Assembly: GCF_900115975.1 (NCBI RefSeq)
Contig: NZ_FOYM01000003.1
Span: 62,001 to 126,000 of the forward strand
Direction of reading: 5' to 3'
From: Desulfoscipio geothermicus DSM 3669
GTDB taxonomy: Bacteria; Bacillota; Desulfotomaculia; Desulfotomaculales; Desulfallaceae
Length of the DNA stretch: 64,000 nt
Shown here: positions 54,123-62,955 of the stretch, in pieces
How the letters are laid out: each line of letters begins with the position of its first letter
Position numbering within the stretch: the first letter of the stretch is position 1
Position numbers and translations under genes: made by a program
The notes under the pieces: generated by a model
The model's input: only the letters and a program-made list of their open reading frames with translations
Told to the model about the DNA's origin: nothing
The model's database searches: none

Positions 54123-55499
54123 CTAAATGAATAAAGACGGGTTTTTGGGCACTCCGTTTACCCGCACTTCAAAGTGCAGGTGCGGTCCGGTCGAATTGCC
54201 CGATGAACCGGACCGGCCGATAAACTGGCCGCGCTCCACACGCTGGCCCGGCTTTACCGCCGCCGATGAAAGGTGCGCGTACCGGGTCACCACCCCGTTA
54301 CCGTGGGCAATATCAATGCATAAACCATAACCGCCGCGATAACCGGCCCGCAGTACCCGGCCGGCTTCCGCCGCCACCACCGGGCTGCCGTAATTGGCTC
54401 CTATATCCACCCCTTCATGAGTCCGGCCCCAGCGTTCCCCGAACGGTGATACGATGCCCCCCACCGTAGGGTAGGCCAGACGCCCGTTTCCGCCCCGAAA
54501 GGCCAGCAGTTTGCGGTTACCTTTAGCTATAATTTGGGGCACAGGTTCCTTTAACACCTTCTCCCGCAAGACTTCTTTACTCTTTTCCACTCCGTTTTCC
54601 AGGGTAATGTTGTAAACTACTTCCCGCCAGCCCGGTTGGCCCCGCTGCACTAATTTGCGTTCACCCAAAAACAGGTCCGGTGAAACCTTTTCCTGTACCC
54701 GGTAAAGTATTTCTTCCCGGCGGGTATCCGTATAAGTAGTAAGTACATCTACAAGAGGAGAGGTCCGGGAAATCTTTATTTCCCGGCCAATCTGCATTGT
54801 TTCAGGCTTTAAGTCCGGATTGGCCTGCAATAGTTCTTCCACCGGCAAATGCACCGCCGCAGCAACATCCCAAAGGGTATCCCCTTCCTTTACCGTGTAA
54901 GTGCGGGGCTCGGTACCGCCAAACCGGATGCGTTCCACTGCCTCTTCCACGCTTAACAGTTCCGCTTTGCCCGCTGCAACGGGCTTTAATTCCACTTTTT
55001 GTTTGAATGAAACATTCCCATTACCCCGGTTGTCATATGTATTTAATAATTTTTCAAGCACCCTTTTACCCGACCCGTTATCCTTGACCACCGCAACCAT
55101 TTTGCCGTCAACGAATATGCCGGTGGCCTCGTACTTGCCAAGCGCACCGGCCAAAAGCCGCCGAATTTCCTTTTTGTCGCTTACGGTTTTTTGCAATTTC
55201 CAGGTGGGCCGGTACTTGATTTCATCGTTCAAAGTTACCGGCATCCCGCCGGTTCTTTCCAGCATAGTCAAATACTCTTCCACTGCCGCCTTTGCTGTTT
55301 CCCGATCGGCAGCTACCGCCAAAACCTCACCGTTCAGGACGACGGCACAGCCGGCCTGTCCGAAGAAAGCCAGCGCAGCCAGCAGCGGTATCAACAGTAA
55401 AAGCAAAAATTTTTTGCGGGATCCCGTTAACAGTAGATGCACACTTTTTTGTAAGTTAGTTAATTTATGTACAAATTTTTTCTTGTCGCACTGAATCAC
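54123..55499 (-). CDS. Membrane M23 peptidase with LysM and G5 domains
   Basis: This is a 458-residue cell-wall protein. It has a signal anchor (FLLLLLIPLLAALAFFGQAGC), a central LysM (TYTVKEGDTLWDVAAAVHL, about residues 195-240), a G5 domain (about 245-320) and a C-terminal M23 peptidase with HEGVDIGA and HLHFE zinc ligands. GTG 55499 is used; GGAGTG lies about twelve bases upstream. Proteins of this layout are common in spore-forming clostridia and may act at the septum or forespore. Confidence 0.9.
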   Translation of the reverse strand: MIQCDKKKFVHKLTNLQKSVHLLLTGSRKKFLLLLLIPLLAALAFFGQAGCAVVLNGEVLAVAADRETAKAAVEEYLTMLERTGGMPVTLNDEIKYRPTWKLQKTVSDKKEIRRLLAGALGKYEATGIFVDGKMVAVVKDNGSGKRVLEKLLNTYDNRGNGNVSFKQKVELKPVAAGKAELLSVEEAVERIRFGGTEPRTYTVKEGDTLWDVAAAVHLPVEELLQANPDLKPETMQIGREIKISRTSPLVDVLTTYTDTRREEILYRVQEKVSPDLFLGERKLVQRGQPGWREVVYNITLENGVEKSKEVLREKVLKEPVPQIIAKGNRKLLAFRGGNGRLAYPTVGGIVSPFGERWGRTHEGVDIGANYGSPVVAAEAGRVLRAGYRGGYGLCIDIAHGNGVVTRYAHLSSAAVKPGQRVERGQFIGRSGSSGNSTGPHLHFEVRVNGVPKNPSLFI

Positions 55500-55606
55500 T
55501 GGCTGTAAATCACTCCTTCATTTTACGCAATTTGGAAAAATATCGCGAACCAAACAATTTTTATTATAACATTCAAATTATATGTCGTAAACTTTTGTTT
55601 TGCAGA

Positions 55607-55635
55607 CAAAAAAAGGGCCGGCAAGTGCCCCTTTG
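55607..55635 (-). terminator. Terminator after the SCIFF maturase gene
   Basis: On the minus strand AAGGGGC pairs with GCCCTTT around ACTTGCCG and is followed by TTTTTGTCTG. It lies 33 bases after the stop at 55668. Confidence 0.75.
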
Positions 55636-55667
55636 CATAAACCACCCTAAACTTTAACCAAATATTA

Positions 55668-57017
55668 TCAAGCCTGCTGCGTTTTAACCTTAAGATAAAG
55701 CGCGCATTCCAATCTTTTGCGGGCCAGCAAACATCCCAGCCGGTAAGGTTCCAGCAGGTCGCCGTTAAATGCCAGCGCGTTGGCATGACACCCGCCGCTG
55801 CAATGGAACTTGGCCCAACATTTTTGGCACTCTTTTTTGTTATATATATGCGCGTGGCTAAACAATTCTGCCGACCTTTTATTGACAATGCCGTTAAACA
55901 CCGAGCCCACCTTGTAATCCTCCCGCCCCACAAATTGGTGACAGGGGTACAGGTCACCCGCAGGGGTCACCGCCAGGTATTCCGAGCCCGCACTGCACCC
56001 GGTAAGGCGCTTGGGCAAGCAGGGGCCGTTTTCCAGTTCTATATTAAAGTGAAAGAAATCTACGGGCCGGCCCTGCCGGTGCCTTTGCAAAAGATATCTG
56101 GTTAAACTTTCATATTCCTCCAACAGAACATCCACGTCTTCTTCCCGGAAGGCGTAATCGGCGTCCGCCCCGGCCACCACCGGTTCCACGGAAATATGCT
56201 CGAACCCCGCTTCCGCCAAGTGCTGCACATCTGCGGAAAAATCGCAGTTGTAGCGGGTGAAAGTACCGCGGATATAATATTCCCCGCAATAAGGAGAGTG
56301 AACAAATTGGCTGATTCTATCCATGACAATCCGGTAACTGCCCGCGCCGGCGGGGGTAGTCCGCATCCGGTCATGCACCCGGGGCCGCCCGTCAATGGAA
56401 AGCACCACCGCCACGTCATTTTCACCGATAAACCTCTGCATTTCCGGGTCCAGCAAAAGCGCGTTGGTGGTCAGGGTAAACTTTATTTCCTTACCCTTTT
56501 CCCGGGAACGGTCCTTTCCATAGGCCACCAGGTCCAGGAGAACCGACCGGTTCAGCAGGGGTTCACCGCCGAAAAAATCGACCTCCACATGCCGGCGGTC
56601 CCGGGAGGCCTCCATGAGAAAGTCGATGGCCGCCCGGCCTACTTCCAAAGGCATCAAATCCCGCTCGCCGCCAAAATCCCCCTGGCCGGCAAAGCAGTAA
56701 CGACAGCGCAGGTTGCAGTCGTGGGCCAGGTGCAGGCACAACGCCTTCACTGTTCCGTTACCCGGCGGCAAGTAGCCTTCCGGCAGCGGGTCCGGCGCAA
56801 AAAGCATGCCGCGGGCGACCAGTTCCTCAATCTCCTGTATTATCTCCCGCACCGTATCGGGGCCGTAGACAGGCCCGTATTTTTGCAACAGCCTTTCAGC
56901 CGGCATGCAGGAATAATCCTTTATCAGGTTGAAAGCTGGTTCATCAACCACATGCACGCTGTCGCTGTTGACATCCAGCACTATATGGGTATCGTCAAAG
57001 GTAAAAGCGTGAATCAT
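55668..57017 (-). CDS. scfB: SCIFF peptide radical SAM/SPASM maturase
   Basis: This is a 449-residue radical SAM enzyme that forms a thioether crosslink in the SCIFF peptide encoded just upstream. A RiPP-recognition N-terminal domain (about residues 1-90) precedes the cluster motif CNLRCRYCFAGQ and FFGGEPLLN. The SPASM domain has GCSAGSEYLAVTPAGDLYPC and CQKCWAKFHCSGGCHANA. This is the standard partner of SCIFF in clostridia. A hairpin between the two genes (57036-57082) could limit its level relative to the peptide. Confidence 0.95.
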   Translation of the reverse strand: MIHAFTFDDTHIVLDVNSDSVHVVDEPAFNLIKDYSCMPAERLLQKYGPVYGPDTVREIIQEIEELVARGMLFAPDPLPEGYLPPGNGTVKALCLHLAHDCNLRCRYCFAGQGDFGGERDLMPLEVGRAAIDFLMEASRDRRHVEVDFFGGEPLLNRSVLLDLVAYGKDRSREKGKEIKFTLTTNALLLDPEMQRFIGENDVAVVLSIDGRPRVHDRMRTTPAGAGSYRIVMDRISQFVHSPYCGEYYIRGTFTRYNCDFSADVQHLAEAGFEHISVEPVVAGADADYAFREEDVDVLLEEYESLTRYLLQRHRQGRPVDFFHFNIELENGPCLPKRLTGCSAGSEYLAVTPAGDLYPCHQFVGREDYKVGSVFNGIVNKRSAELFSHAHIYNKKECQKCWAKFHCSGGCHANALAFNGDLLEPYRLGCLLARKRLECALYLKVKTQQA

Positions 57018-57035
57018 TCAATCATTCCCTTCACA

Positions 57036-57082
57036 AGAAAGGCGCGCCTCAAATCAGTTTTCCTTAATGCGCGCCTTTTTTG
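57036..57082 (-). terminator. Attenuator-like hairpin between scfA and scfB
   Basis: GGCGCGC (57041-57047) pairs with GCGCGCC (57069-57075). The stem is followed by TTTCTTG on the minus strand and by TTTTTT on the plus strand. It lies 100 bases after the SCIFF stop and just before the maturase start. Confidence 0.75.
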
Positions 57083-57183
57083 ACTTTATTCACCTACCAT
57101 TCATCTGCAAAGCCATAAACAAGACCGGGTAATAGTTACTGAAGCGAAAAAAAGACCTCATCCCGCTTGGGGATCAGGTACCT

Positions 57184-57336
57184 TTAGTTATGTTTTTTAT
57201 TTGCGCAAGCCTGATTGCCTACGGTACAAGAAGTTTTGCAAGCCGACTGGCAGGAAGTCCGGCACTCGCCGCAGCCCCCGCCGCGAACGGTACTCTGCAG
57301 CGTGCGCTTGCTTATGGTTTTAATATGTTTGGCCAA
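57184..57336 (-). CDS. scfA: SCIFF ribosomal peptide precursor (six cysteines in forty-five)
   Basis: This is a 50-residue precursor missed by length filters. TTG 57336 follows GGAGGCGGAAGAA. The sequence reads MAKHIKTISKRTLQSTV and then the almost invariant GGGCGECRTSCQSACKTSC, with six cysteines in all. It is processed by the adjacent radical SAM enzyme. SCIFF is nearly universal in clostridia, yet its biological role is not established. Confidence 0.94.
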   Translation of the reverse strand: MAKHIKTISKRTLQSTVRGGGCGECRTSCQSACKTSCTVGNQACANKKHN

Positions 57337-57489
57337 ATTCTTCCGCCTCCTATCTTTAATTAACTAGTAAGATTATATGCCAATATAGGATTTTTTAGCA
57401 AGGTTTTTATATGCATTACAATTCTTTTCCTGCCAGAAGGTCAATTTCACACAAAACCAGGGCACGCCGGGTTAATCCCAATACTGCTT

Positions 57490-57675
57490 TCAGCCAAGTT
57501 TATTCAAATACTTCAACTGCATAATTTGCGTTTGCCTCAGCCGGCGCTTAAGTTTACGTTTTTCCCCAGGGTCGGAACTCTCAACCAGCTGCTGTTTCAG
57601 CCGGTAGATTTGGTCCTTCGTGCGTTCTATAATAGCCTTAATATCTTTCAGATCCGAATCAATCATAATGCTCAC
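57490..57675 (-). CDS. Small coiled-coil basic protein
   Basis: This is a 61-residue protein, almost entirely helical and charged (LKDIKAIIERTKDQIYRLKQ, then EKRKLKRRLRQTQIMQLKYL). GTG 57675 overlaps the stop of the flavoprotein gene (GTGA); ATG 57666 is an alternative with GGGGTGA before it. The Spo0E-like phosphatase family was considered, but its SQxLD motif is not present. The function is unknown. Confidence 0.6.
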   Translation of the reverse strand: MSIMIDSDLKDIKAIIERTKDQIYRLKQQLVESSDPGEKRKLKRRLRQTQIMQLKYLNKLG

Positions 57676-58319
57676 CCCATGGAAGTTTTCAACGGAAATT
57701 GAGATTTGAGTTTTATTTCGATATCCTTTCTAAGTTTTAATGTCTTTACAAGTCTTTCTCCGGCTATTCTGGACTTCTCCAATATTTTTTCATCTTCCAA
57801 AGCCTCTCCGGCTTTAAAGAGTTTTATGGCTTTTACAGTATCTACAACTCTATACCCCAAGTCGACAAGAGGTTTTGTCATCGCCTCGGCAGTAAATCCC
57901 ATATATTTTTCGTCATGCTGTTCACAAACAGCTATTGCAACAGCATATTTACCGCCTAATGCCTCATTTATGCCAACCCAACAAGAACGGTCATCCTCTG
58001 CAAAAACTTCCAAGCTATAACAACGATCGATGAAAGCCTTCATATCAGCCGTTACATTATACCAATAAGTGGGTGATCCTAAAATAATCCCGTCTGCCTC
58101 CAAAAGAAGCGGATATATTTTTTGCATATCATCATTTAGCACACATTTATAAGTATCTTTACATCCCTCACAGCCTATACAGTCTTTTATCACATAATCG
58201 CCCAGAAAAATCAGTTCTGTTTCCATACCTTCTCTTTTAGCCGCTTTAAGGGCTTCTTGCACTAAAATGGAAGTATTGCCTTTTTTTCTTTTACTGCCTA
58301 CAATACCTAATATTTTCAT
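57672..58319 (-). CDS. Iron-sulfur flavoprotein / NADPH-dependent FMN reductase family
   Basis: This is a 215-residue flavodoxin-fold protein. FMN binding is suggested by GIVGSKRKKGNTSIL at the start and GSPTYWYNVTADMKAFIDR. The compact cluster motif CIGCEGCKDTYKC (C-x2-C-x2-C-x5-C) is that of iron-sulfur flavoproteins (Isf) from anaerobes, so it probably binds a 4Fe-4S cluster as well as FMN. Its physiological electron partner is unknown. Codon use is more AT-rich than in the genes nearby. Confidence 0.85.
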   Translation of the reverse strand: MKILGIVGSKRKKGNTSILVQEALKAAKREGMETELIFLGDYVIKDCIGCEGCKDTYKCVLNDDMQKIYPLLLEADGIILGSPTYWYNVTADMKAFIDRCYSLEVFAEDDRSCWVGINEALGGKYAVAIAVCEQHDEKYMGFTAEAMTKPLVDLGYRVVDTVKAIKLFKAGEALEDEKILEKSRIAGERLVKTLKLRKDIEIKLKSQFPLKTSMG

Positions 58320-58398
58320 AATTAACCCCCGCCTGCTATTTATTGAGGTTTACGTATAAATACTTGAACTTTTCATGAAGGACCGGCGGCCTTGAGTT

Positions 58399-59181
58399 TT
58401 AATCAACTCCGGCAGGCAGGCGATAAACCCGGGCTGCCTTGCCCCCGGCCATTTCCTGTATTATATTGAGATCAATTTGCCGGGATTGCATATATTCCAC
58501 TGCTTTTATCAACCCCACGGGGTCATTGGGCATTATGTTGCTGTAATCGCTGTTCAACATGCCATTCTTAAAAAGATCAAGATTTTCCACTAATACTTCA
58601 GGTGTCATATTTTGTTCCCTGACGGTTATGCCCGGAATAGCCCCAAAATCATTAATTTGCTTGATGATATCCAAATTGGCGTGATCAATTACCAGCAAGC
58701 CGGGCTCTATACCCGCTTGTACAGCAATGTTTAATGTTATATCCACTATGTGGGGGCGGTTTTCTTTCGGTGTGTGAATTATAACCGGCACGTTATGATT
58801 TACCGCCACTTCCAGTTGGGCACGCAAAACGTCCTTTTCCAGGGGCGAGGCATGGTTCATCCCCACCTCCCCAATTGCCACCACCGTATCGTCACGTAAA
58901 AATTCCGGCAAGCGGTCAATTACCCTGGTCCAATCATCCGGAATTCCAACGGGGTGAATGCCGACTGCCGAAAATAGTTCCACACCGCACGTTGCAGCAA
59001 CCTGCCTGTAAAAACCGGAAATCATCCTGAAATGGTCAAAATAGCTTTCCGCGTGACGGGCGGATATAACGATGGCACAACTCACCGCCTTGTTTATCCC
59101 TTTCGCTGCCATAGATTTAAACCCGTCATAAGGCACCATGCTGGCATGGGTATGACTTTCTATAAAACCATTCATTGACAT
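58399..59181 (-). CDS. TatD-like metal-dependent hydrolase
   Basis: This is a 260-residue amidohydrolase-fold protein. Metal ligand motifs include ESHTHASM near the N-terminus, VAIGEVGMNHASPLE, VPVIIHTPKEN and LLVIDHANLD. These match the order in TatD hydrolases but with sequence divergence, so it may act on a substrate other than DNA. ATG 59181 starts MSMNGFIESHTH. It stands alone at the edge of an AT-rich accessory stretch. Confidence 0.78.
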   Translation of the reverse strand: MSMNGFIESHTHASMVPYDGFKSMAAKGINKAVSCAIVISARHAESYFDHFRMISGFYRQVAATCGVELFSAVGIHPVGIPDDWTRVIDRLPEFLRDDTVVAIGEVGMNHASPLEKDVLRAQLEVAVNHNVPVIIHTPKENRPHIVDITLNIAVQAGIEPGLLVIDHANLDIIKQINDFGAIPGITVREQNMTPEVLVENLDLFKNGMLNSDYSNIMPNDPVGLIKAVEYMQSRQIDLNIIQEMAGGKAARVYRLPAGVD

Positions 59182-59525
59182 ATGTACCCGCCTGGTTTCT
59201 AAAACCTATCAAAATCTATCAACAACAGATTTCGATAAGTTTTTCACCCGTCCGACAAACGGGCGGCAGTTTCACAGGATTTAACTGCCAGGCCATAGAC
59301 TCTTGCCTGTGTTCCGGGTGGTTCACCTTTTTGGATCACCGCCGGTTGCTTTGCGGCAACCGTCCTGCCCGAAAAAAGGGTGTTACCCTTGCCTCTGGTA
59401 GTTAACTTATGACAGCAGTTTTTTTCAGCGTGTACTGCTGCCATTGGCGCAAACTTATGAGTATGGGATTTACCCTATGCCTAACAGTTCTTTCCGGTAG
59501 GCTTGCCAAAAAACCAGGGTGTTCA
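59182..59525. other. Interval without a confident gene; possible mobile-element tail
   Basis: The minus strand has a 66-codon open frame at 59244-59444 of protein-like composition but no known family. It is on the same strand as, and downstream of, the TnpB-like remnant and may be part of the same decayed element. A ggttgc/gcaacc stem lies near 59343-59360. Confidence 0.35.
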
Positions 59526-59875
59526 CCCCTTTCTTGTTAATTTCTTGTTAAGATTCTTTAGTATTGCTTTCTTGACAGCAGACCACTGCTGCCAGTTGTT
59601 TAATTTACCGAAACCTTCTTTTACTTTTATGAACCTGCCTATCAATAATTTGGGAATTCTTTCGTAATCAAACCCCAGACCCCCCGCCGGGCTATCACGC
59701 AGGCTGCCGCCTGGTGTGGCGATACCCCGTACATGTGCTGGTATTTCAGTATGCCTATTACCAAGGTGAAAGCCGGTTTCACTTTTATGACCGGTACTCC
59801 GGTCAACTCTACCTGGCAATAGCAGCGGAACAAATACTCGCCAGCAAGACAAGTTTTAAAAGTTTTAACCAACAC
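59525..59875 (-). pseudogene. Frameshifted remnant of a TnpB-like (IS605 OrfB) protein
   Basis: The minus strand first reads VPVIKVKPAFTLVIGILKYQ and SPHQAAACVIARRG. At a run of six G the frame shifts by one, and it continues GLGFDYERIPKLLIGRF and KLNNWQQWSAVKKAI to a stop. The joined product looks like the C-terminal end of a TnpB-type transposon nuclease (the PAFTSVIG / VIxRRGLGF region). The N-terminal two thirds are missing and a stop lies upstream. The family call is from memory of the conserved motifs and should be confirmed. Confidence 0.5.
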
Positions 59876-59899
59876 CCGTTATTTGTACTTTTTTAAGAG

Positions 59900-60288
59900 T
59901 TAAACCCCAAGCCCCATATCCGATACTCTCCCTGTCCATTAACTCGGTGCCACCACTAACTCCACTCGGGGGGCATGAGCTGGATTTGCCGAATAAGATA
60001 GCACACGAGCAGCTTGGAAACAAAAGCCCTTGCTTATTGGATCTTATCAGATTACTTACAATAAATTGAGAAGCTTAAATCCTTTTTTGCGAAGCTCAAA
60101 TAGTTTTTTGATCTAAAAATATTAAAAACTACTAAATTAAGCTGTTTTTTTTTGTTTTAAGCTTTTTTTTTAAAATATACTTGCATTGCTTTTTCTATCG
60201 TTCTATTTTTATTTATAGCTCAGCATATTGCCTTCTGCTTCGTTGAGAAGCTATTAGAAGCATTATGAGAAGTTCAAAAAATTCTTCT
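59900..60288. other. AT-rich spacer without a gene
   Basis: This stretch is strongly AT-rich, particularly from 60040 to 60250, with long T runs. No supported coding sequence, RNA gene or clear repeat was found. Its composition differs sharply from the rest of the window and matches the following gene, suggesting joint transfer. Confidence 0.6.
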
Positions 60289-61746
60289 TTACATTATTAA
60301 TTCATAATAAAGGTTCGGATCCCTATTTGAAGTACCTACACGTTTTAGTAGCTGTTTATCACATAATGATTCTAATATTTTCTTTGCTGTGTTTCTACTT
60401 CTCCCAATACATTCTGCAAATTCTTTTGTAGTAAGTTTTTGCCGTATATAAGCCAGTTCAAGTGCTTTTCTTTGTTCGGGAGTTAATGCTTCCCAACTTT
60501 CTGGGCTAACTAATGAACTCATCTTGGCCTCTCGCCTAATTCTTCGCATAACAATATTATTTTTCAAAGTAAGTTTTACATAAACATTATAAGGTTCTTC
60601 ATAAATAGGGTCATCAAGGTTAAACAACTTCATCTCTTCAAATATACGATTTACCCCTTCCCCGAATTCACGAACCCAACCAAATTCATTTAAAACCCTT
60701 GCTATTCGTGGATTGCGTGAGTATCTTACATCTTTAATATTTGTCAATCGGACTAAACCAGGTAATTTTCCGGGGCTTTCAATTTCTAGTTTATCATCAA
60801 ACATCCTAATCTGAATATCAGATCCCTGTATATTATATGCTCTATGAGTGAGAGCATTAATTAGCCCTTCTTGCCATGCAAATTCAGGATATTCAGGAAC
60901 TGTAATAAAACGGCCATGAGGACCCAAAGCCATAAAATCCCTCAAATGGTTAGAAACAATTATTTTAGTTTTTTCAATAATTTTGGGTATCGGGCCTTCA
61001 ATTGTTTCAAGTTTAGTAATGTTCATTCGGATTCCCGATTCTATACTAGCACCATCAAATCTAATGAATCTAACTCTTGCATTTGGGAGAAATCTTGTAG
61101 GTTCTTTTGCGAACAATAAAATAGCGGCTACCCTAAGCATTAGTTTGCCACCATTATCATTTGTTGCTAATCCTCTTGCTAAGAGAAGTTTTTCTATATT
61201 TCCAGAAAAACCTACATTACTTGCCCAATTCTGTAAAACTTCATTATCTAAATCATCTATTGTGCATTCGGAGATTTCTACAATTTCAAATTCTCGTTCT
61301 CCTTTGTCATATTCTAACTGTAATCTTTCCTCATGACTTAATTTCCTTGTTTCATCACCAACACGTAAAAAAACCTCGTCTCGTCTATTTTTATGTACCC
61401 TTTCAGATTGTTCAACATGTATTAATAGCAGTTGATCTTTTTCCCCGTTTTCCTTTATCACATCTACGAATTCATGGTTAATGCGTACCATAGGATGACA
61501 AAAGTCAATAGAGGCTTGAATTAAACTATTAATTTTATCTGCTCCTACATTATTTATTCCCTCAATTTTTCTATCTCTAATACCAACTACTATTGTACCT
61601 CCATCAGCATTTGCAAAGCCAATAATACAATCCGCCAACTTTGGGGCTTCTATTTTTGCGGTTTTTCTATCGAAATACTGATCTTCTGATTTCAGAGCCT
61701 GTAAAAATTCAAGAGTCAACCTGGGATTAAATTTTGAGATTGACAT
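60289..61746 (-). CDS. AlbA_2 (Schlafen-type) ATP-binding protein with C-terminal winged helix
   Basis: This is a 485-residue protein. Residues 15-130 form an AlbA_2/Schlafen-like domain (DRKTAKIEAPKLADCIIGFAN and GGTIVVGIRDRKIEGI). The middle has a GHKL-type fold (EGLINALTHRAY, then IESPGKLPGLVRLTNI and EFGEGVNRIFEEM). The C-terminus is a helix-turn-helix (LTTKEFAECIGRSRNTAKKI). Such proteins are common in mobile islands and near defence genes; their action is not defined. The gene is AT-rich and stands alone beside tRNA-Gly, which suggests acquisition. Confidence 0.85.
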   Translation of the reverse strand: MSISKFNPRLTLEFLQALKSEDQYFDRKTAKIEAPKLADCIIGFANADGGTIVVGIRDRKIEGINNVGADKINSLIQASIDFCHPMVRINHEFVDVIKENGEKDQLLLIHVEQSERVHKNRRDEVFLRVGDETRKLSHEERLQLEYDKGEREFEIVEISECTIDDLDNEVLQNWASNVGFSGNIEKLLLARGLATNDNGGKLMLRVAAILLFAKEPTRFLPNARVRFIRFDGASIESGIRMNITKLETIEGPIPKIIEKTKIIVSNHLRDFMALGPHGRFITVPEYPEFAWQEGLINALTHRAYNIQGSDIQIRMFDDKLEIESPGKLPGLVRLTNIKDVRYSRNPRIARVLNEFGWVREFGEGVNRIFEEMKLFNLDDPIYEEPYNVYVKLTLKNNIVMRRIRREAKMSSLVSPESWEALTPEQRKALELAYIRQKLTTKEFAECIGRSRNTAKKILESLCDKQLLKRVGTSNRDPNLYYELIM

Positions 61747-62124
61747 TTATATCACCTTTTTAAAATTACTTCTTTTACAATAATTCAACAAAATATTTCT
61801 ATTACCTTCATAAAATTCTAACATTACGCAACTGTTACCAAAATTAAACATTAATATGATAGAGCAAATCTGTATTGCAAAATTTTACAACTCCATCTGT
61901 ACTACTTATGCATTATGTATGCAAAGTTAGTTTTAAGATTGGCTACCTGCCCCGGCAGACAGCGGCAATACAAAGAAAAAAATAAAATACCCTCCGGGAC
62001 CAGCGGAGAGTATTCTACCATACCACACACCTGCCATTTGGCAGGATTTTTTTATTTTACTGTCAGATTACTGTCAAACGGGGTTTTACTGTCACCAGCA
62101 AAACCCCGGAACCATTGATTTTAC
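61747..62124. other. Spacer between the AlbA_2 gene and tRNA-Gly, with hairpins
   Basis: No gene is supported here. CCTGCC ATTT GGCAGG followed by ATTTTTTTATTTT (62029-62056) is a plus-strand terminator shape. TACTGTCA occurs three times between 62060 and 62096, and GGGGTTTT/AAAACCCC (62078-62105) forms a stem just 3' of the tRNA. These features could be remains of an integration junction. Confidence 0.5.
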
Positions 62125-62199
62125 TGGAGCGGGTGACGGGGATCGAACCCGCAACCCTCAGCTTGGGAAGCTGATGCTCTACCATTGAGCTACACCCGC
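62125..62199 (-). tRNA. tRNA-Gly (CCC)
   Basis: The cloverleaf is complete: acceptor GCGGGTG/CACCCGC, D-arm TAGCTCAATGGTAGAGCA, anticodon loop TTCCCAA giving anticodon CCC, T-arm GGTTCGATCCC, and an encoded CCA end at 62125-62127. It reads glycine codon GGG. A GGGGTTTT stem follows on the 3' side. Confidence 0.95.
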
Positions 62200-62334
62200 C
62201 CGCGTTTTTTGTGCAATATTAATTATAACATTTTGATTAAAAAAGTCAAGCTGCAACCCTCTCCAATTTTTGTTAAGGGAAAATACAAACCGGGAATACT
62301 TTCAACAAATATGGCGGGAGCATTGTTGGGTTAA

Positions 62335-62598
62335 TCAATATGGGAGTGTCTGGCTTTCAAGTTCCTTGCGCCTTTCTTCGCGGCGCTTGGCTCTGGTGCT
62401 TAATTCCGGGTCATTCTCCCACCAGTTAATGCCTATTTCCCGGGCTTTATCGACAGAAGCCACCAGAAGCCTTATTTTTATGCTCAAAAGTTCCACATCA
62501 GCCAGAGATATTTTTATATCCCCGGCAATCACAAGCCCTTTATCCAAAACCCGTTCCAGTATTTCAGCCAGGTTGGTGCTTTTAGTTGCATGTTGCAA
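62335..62598 (-). CDS. gvpJ: Gas vesicle protein of the GvpA/J family
   Basis: This is an 87-residue gas-vesicle structural-type protein. The family core is seen as NLAEILERVLDKGLVIAGDI, followed by KISLADVELLSIKIRLLVAS. The longer charged tail (ENDPELSTRAKRREERRKEL) distinguishes it from the main shell protein GvpA, which suggests GvpJ. TTG 62598 follows GGAGGG by seven bases. It is the last gvp gene before tRNA-Gly. Confidence 0.88.
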   Translation of the reverse strand: MQHATKSTNLAEILERVLDKGLVIAGDIKISLADVELLSIKIRLLVASVDKAREIGINWWENDPELSTRAKRREERRKELESQTLPY

Positions 62599-62613
62599 TT
62601 AACATCCCTCCGT

Positions 62614-62955
62614 TTACATCAAATTGCCGAGGGGGCCTAAATCTATATTCAGCTCCTCGCCTTCCAAACCAAATACCTGTTTTAATTCCTCCAATTTTTC
62701 TTCCAATCTCATTAAAGTAAGGCCCACTTTTTCAATTTCCTCCTCTGTTAAAGCGCCCCGCTCAACTCGGCGCAGGGCCTGTTTTTCCATCAACCTCCTG
62801 ATCAATTCCACCAGCGTTAAAACCAGCTTCGCCAACCCTTGCTCAACATTTTCCGGATCGACCTTAATTTTTTGCGGAGATGTTCCGGCGGTTTTTTCCA
62901 GCTCGCCGGCAAACTCATCAAAAAACTCCCGGTCGTAATCAACAACTGCCTTCAT
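62614..62955 (-). CDS. gvpK: Gas vesicle protein GvpK
   Basis: This is a 113-residue GvpK-family protein needed for vesicle assembly. Typical parts are KIKVDPENVEQGLAKLVLTL, ELIRRLMEKQALRRVE and EEEIEKVGLTLMRLEEKLEEL. Its ATG overlaps the stop of the GvpF/L gene (ATGA). GvpK is a reliable marker of a true gas-vesicle cluster. Confidence 0.93.
   Translation of the reverse strand: MKAVVDYDREFFDEFAGELEKTAGTSPQKIKVDPENVEQGLAKLVLTLVELIRRLMEKQALRRVERGALTEEEIEKVGLTLMRLEEKLEELKQVFGLEGEELNIDLGPLGNLM

Noticed and set aside
57490-57675. Spo0E-like aspartyl phosphatase
   Set aside because: The small helical protein lacks the SQxLD signature of Spo0E.
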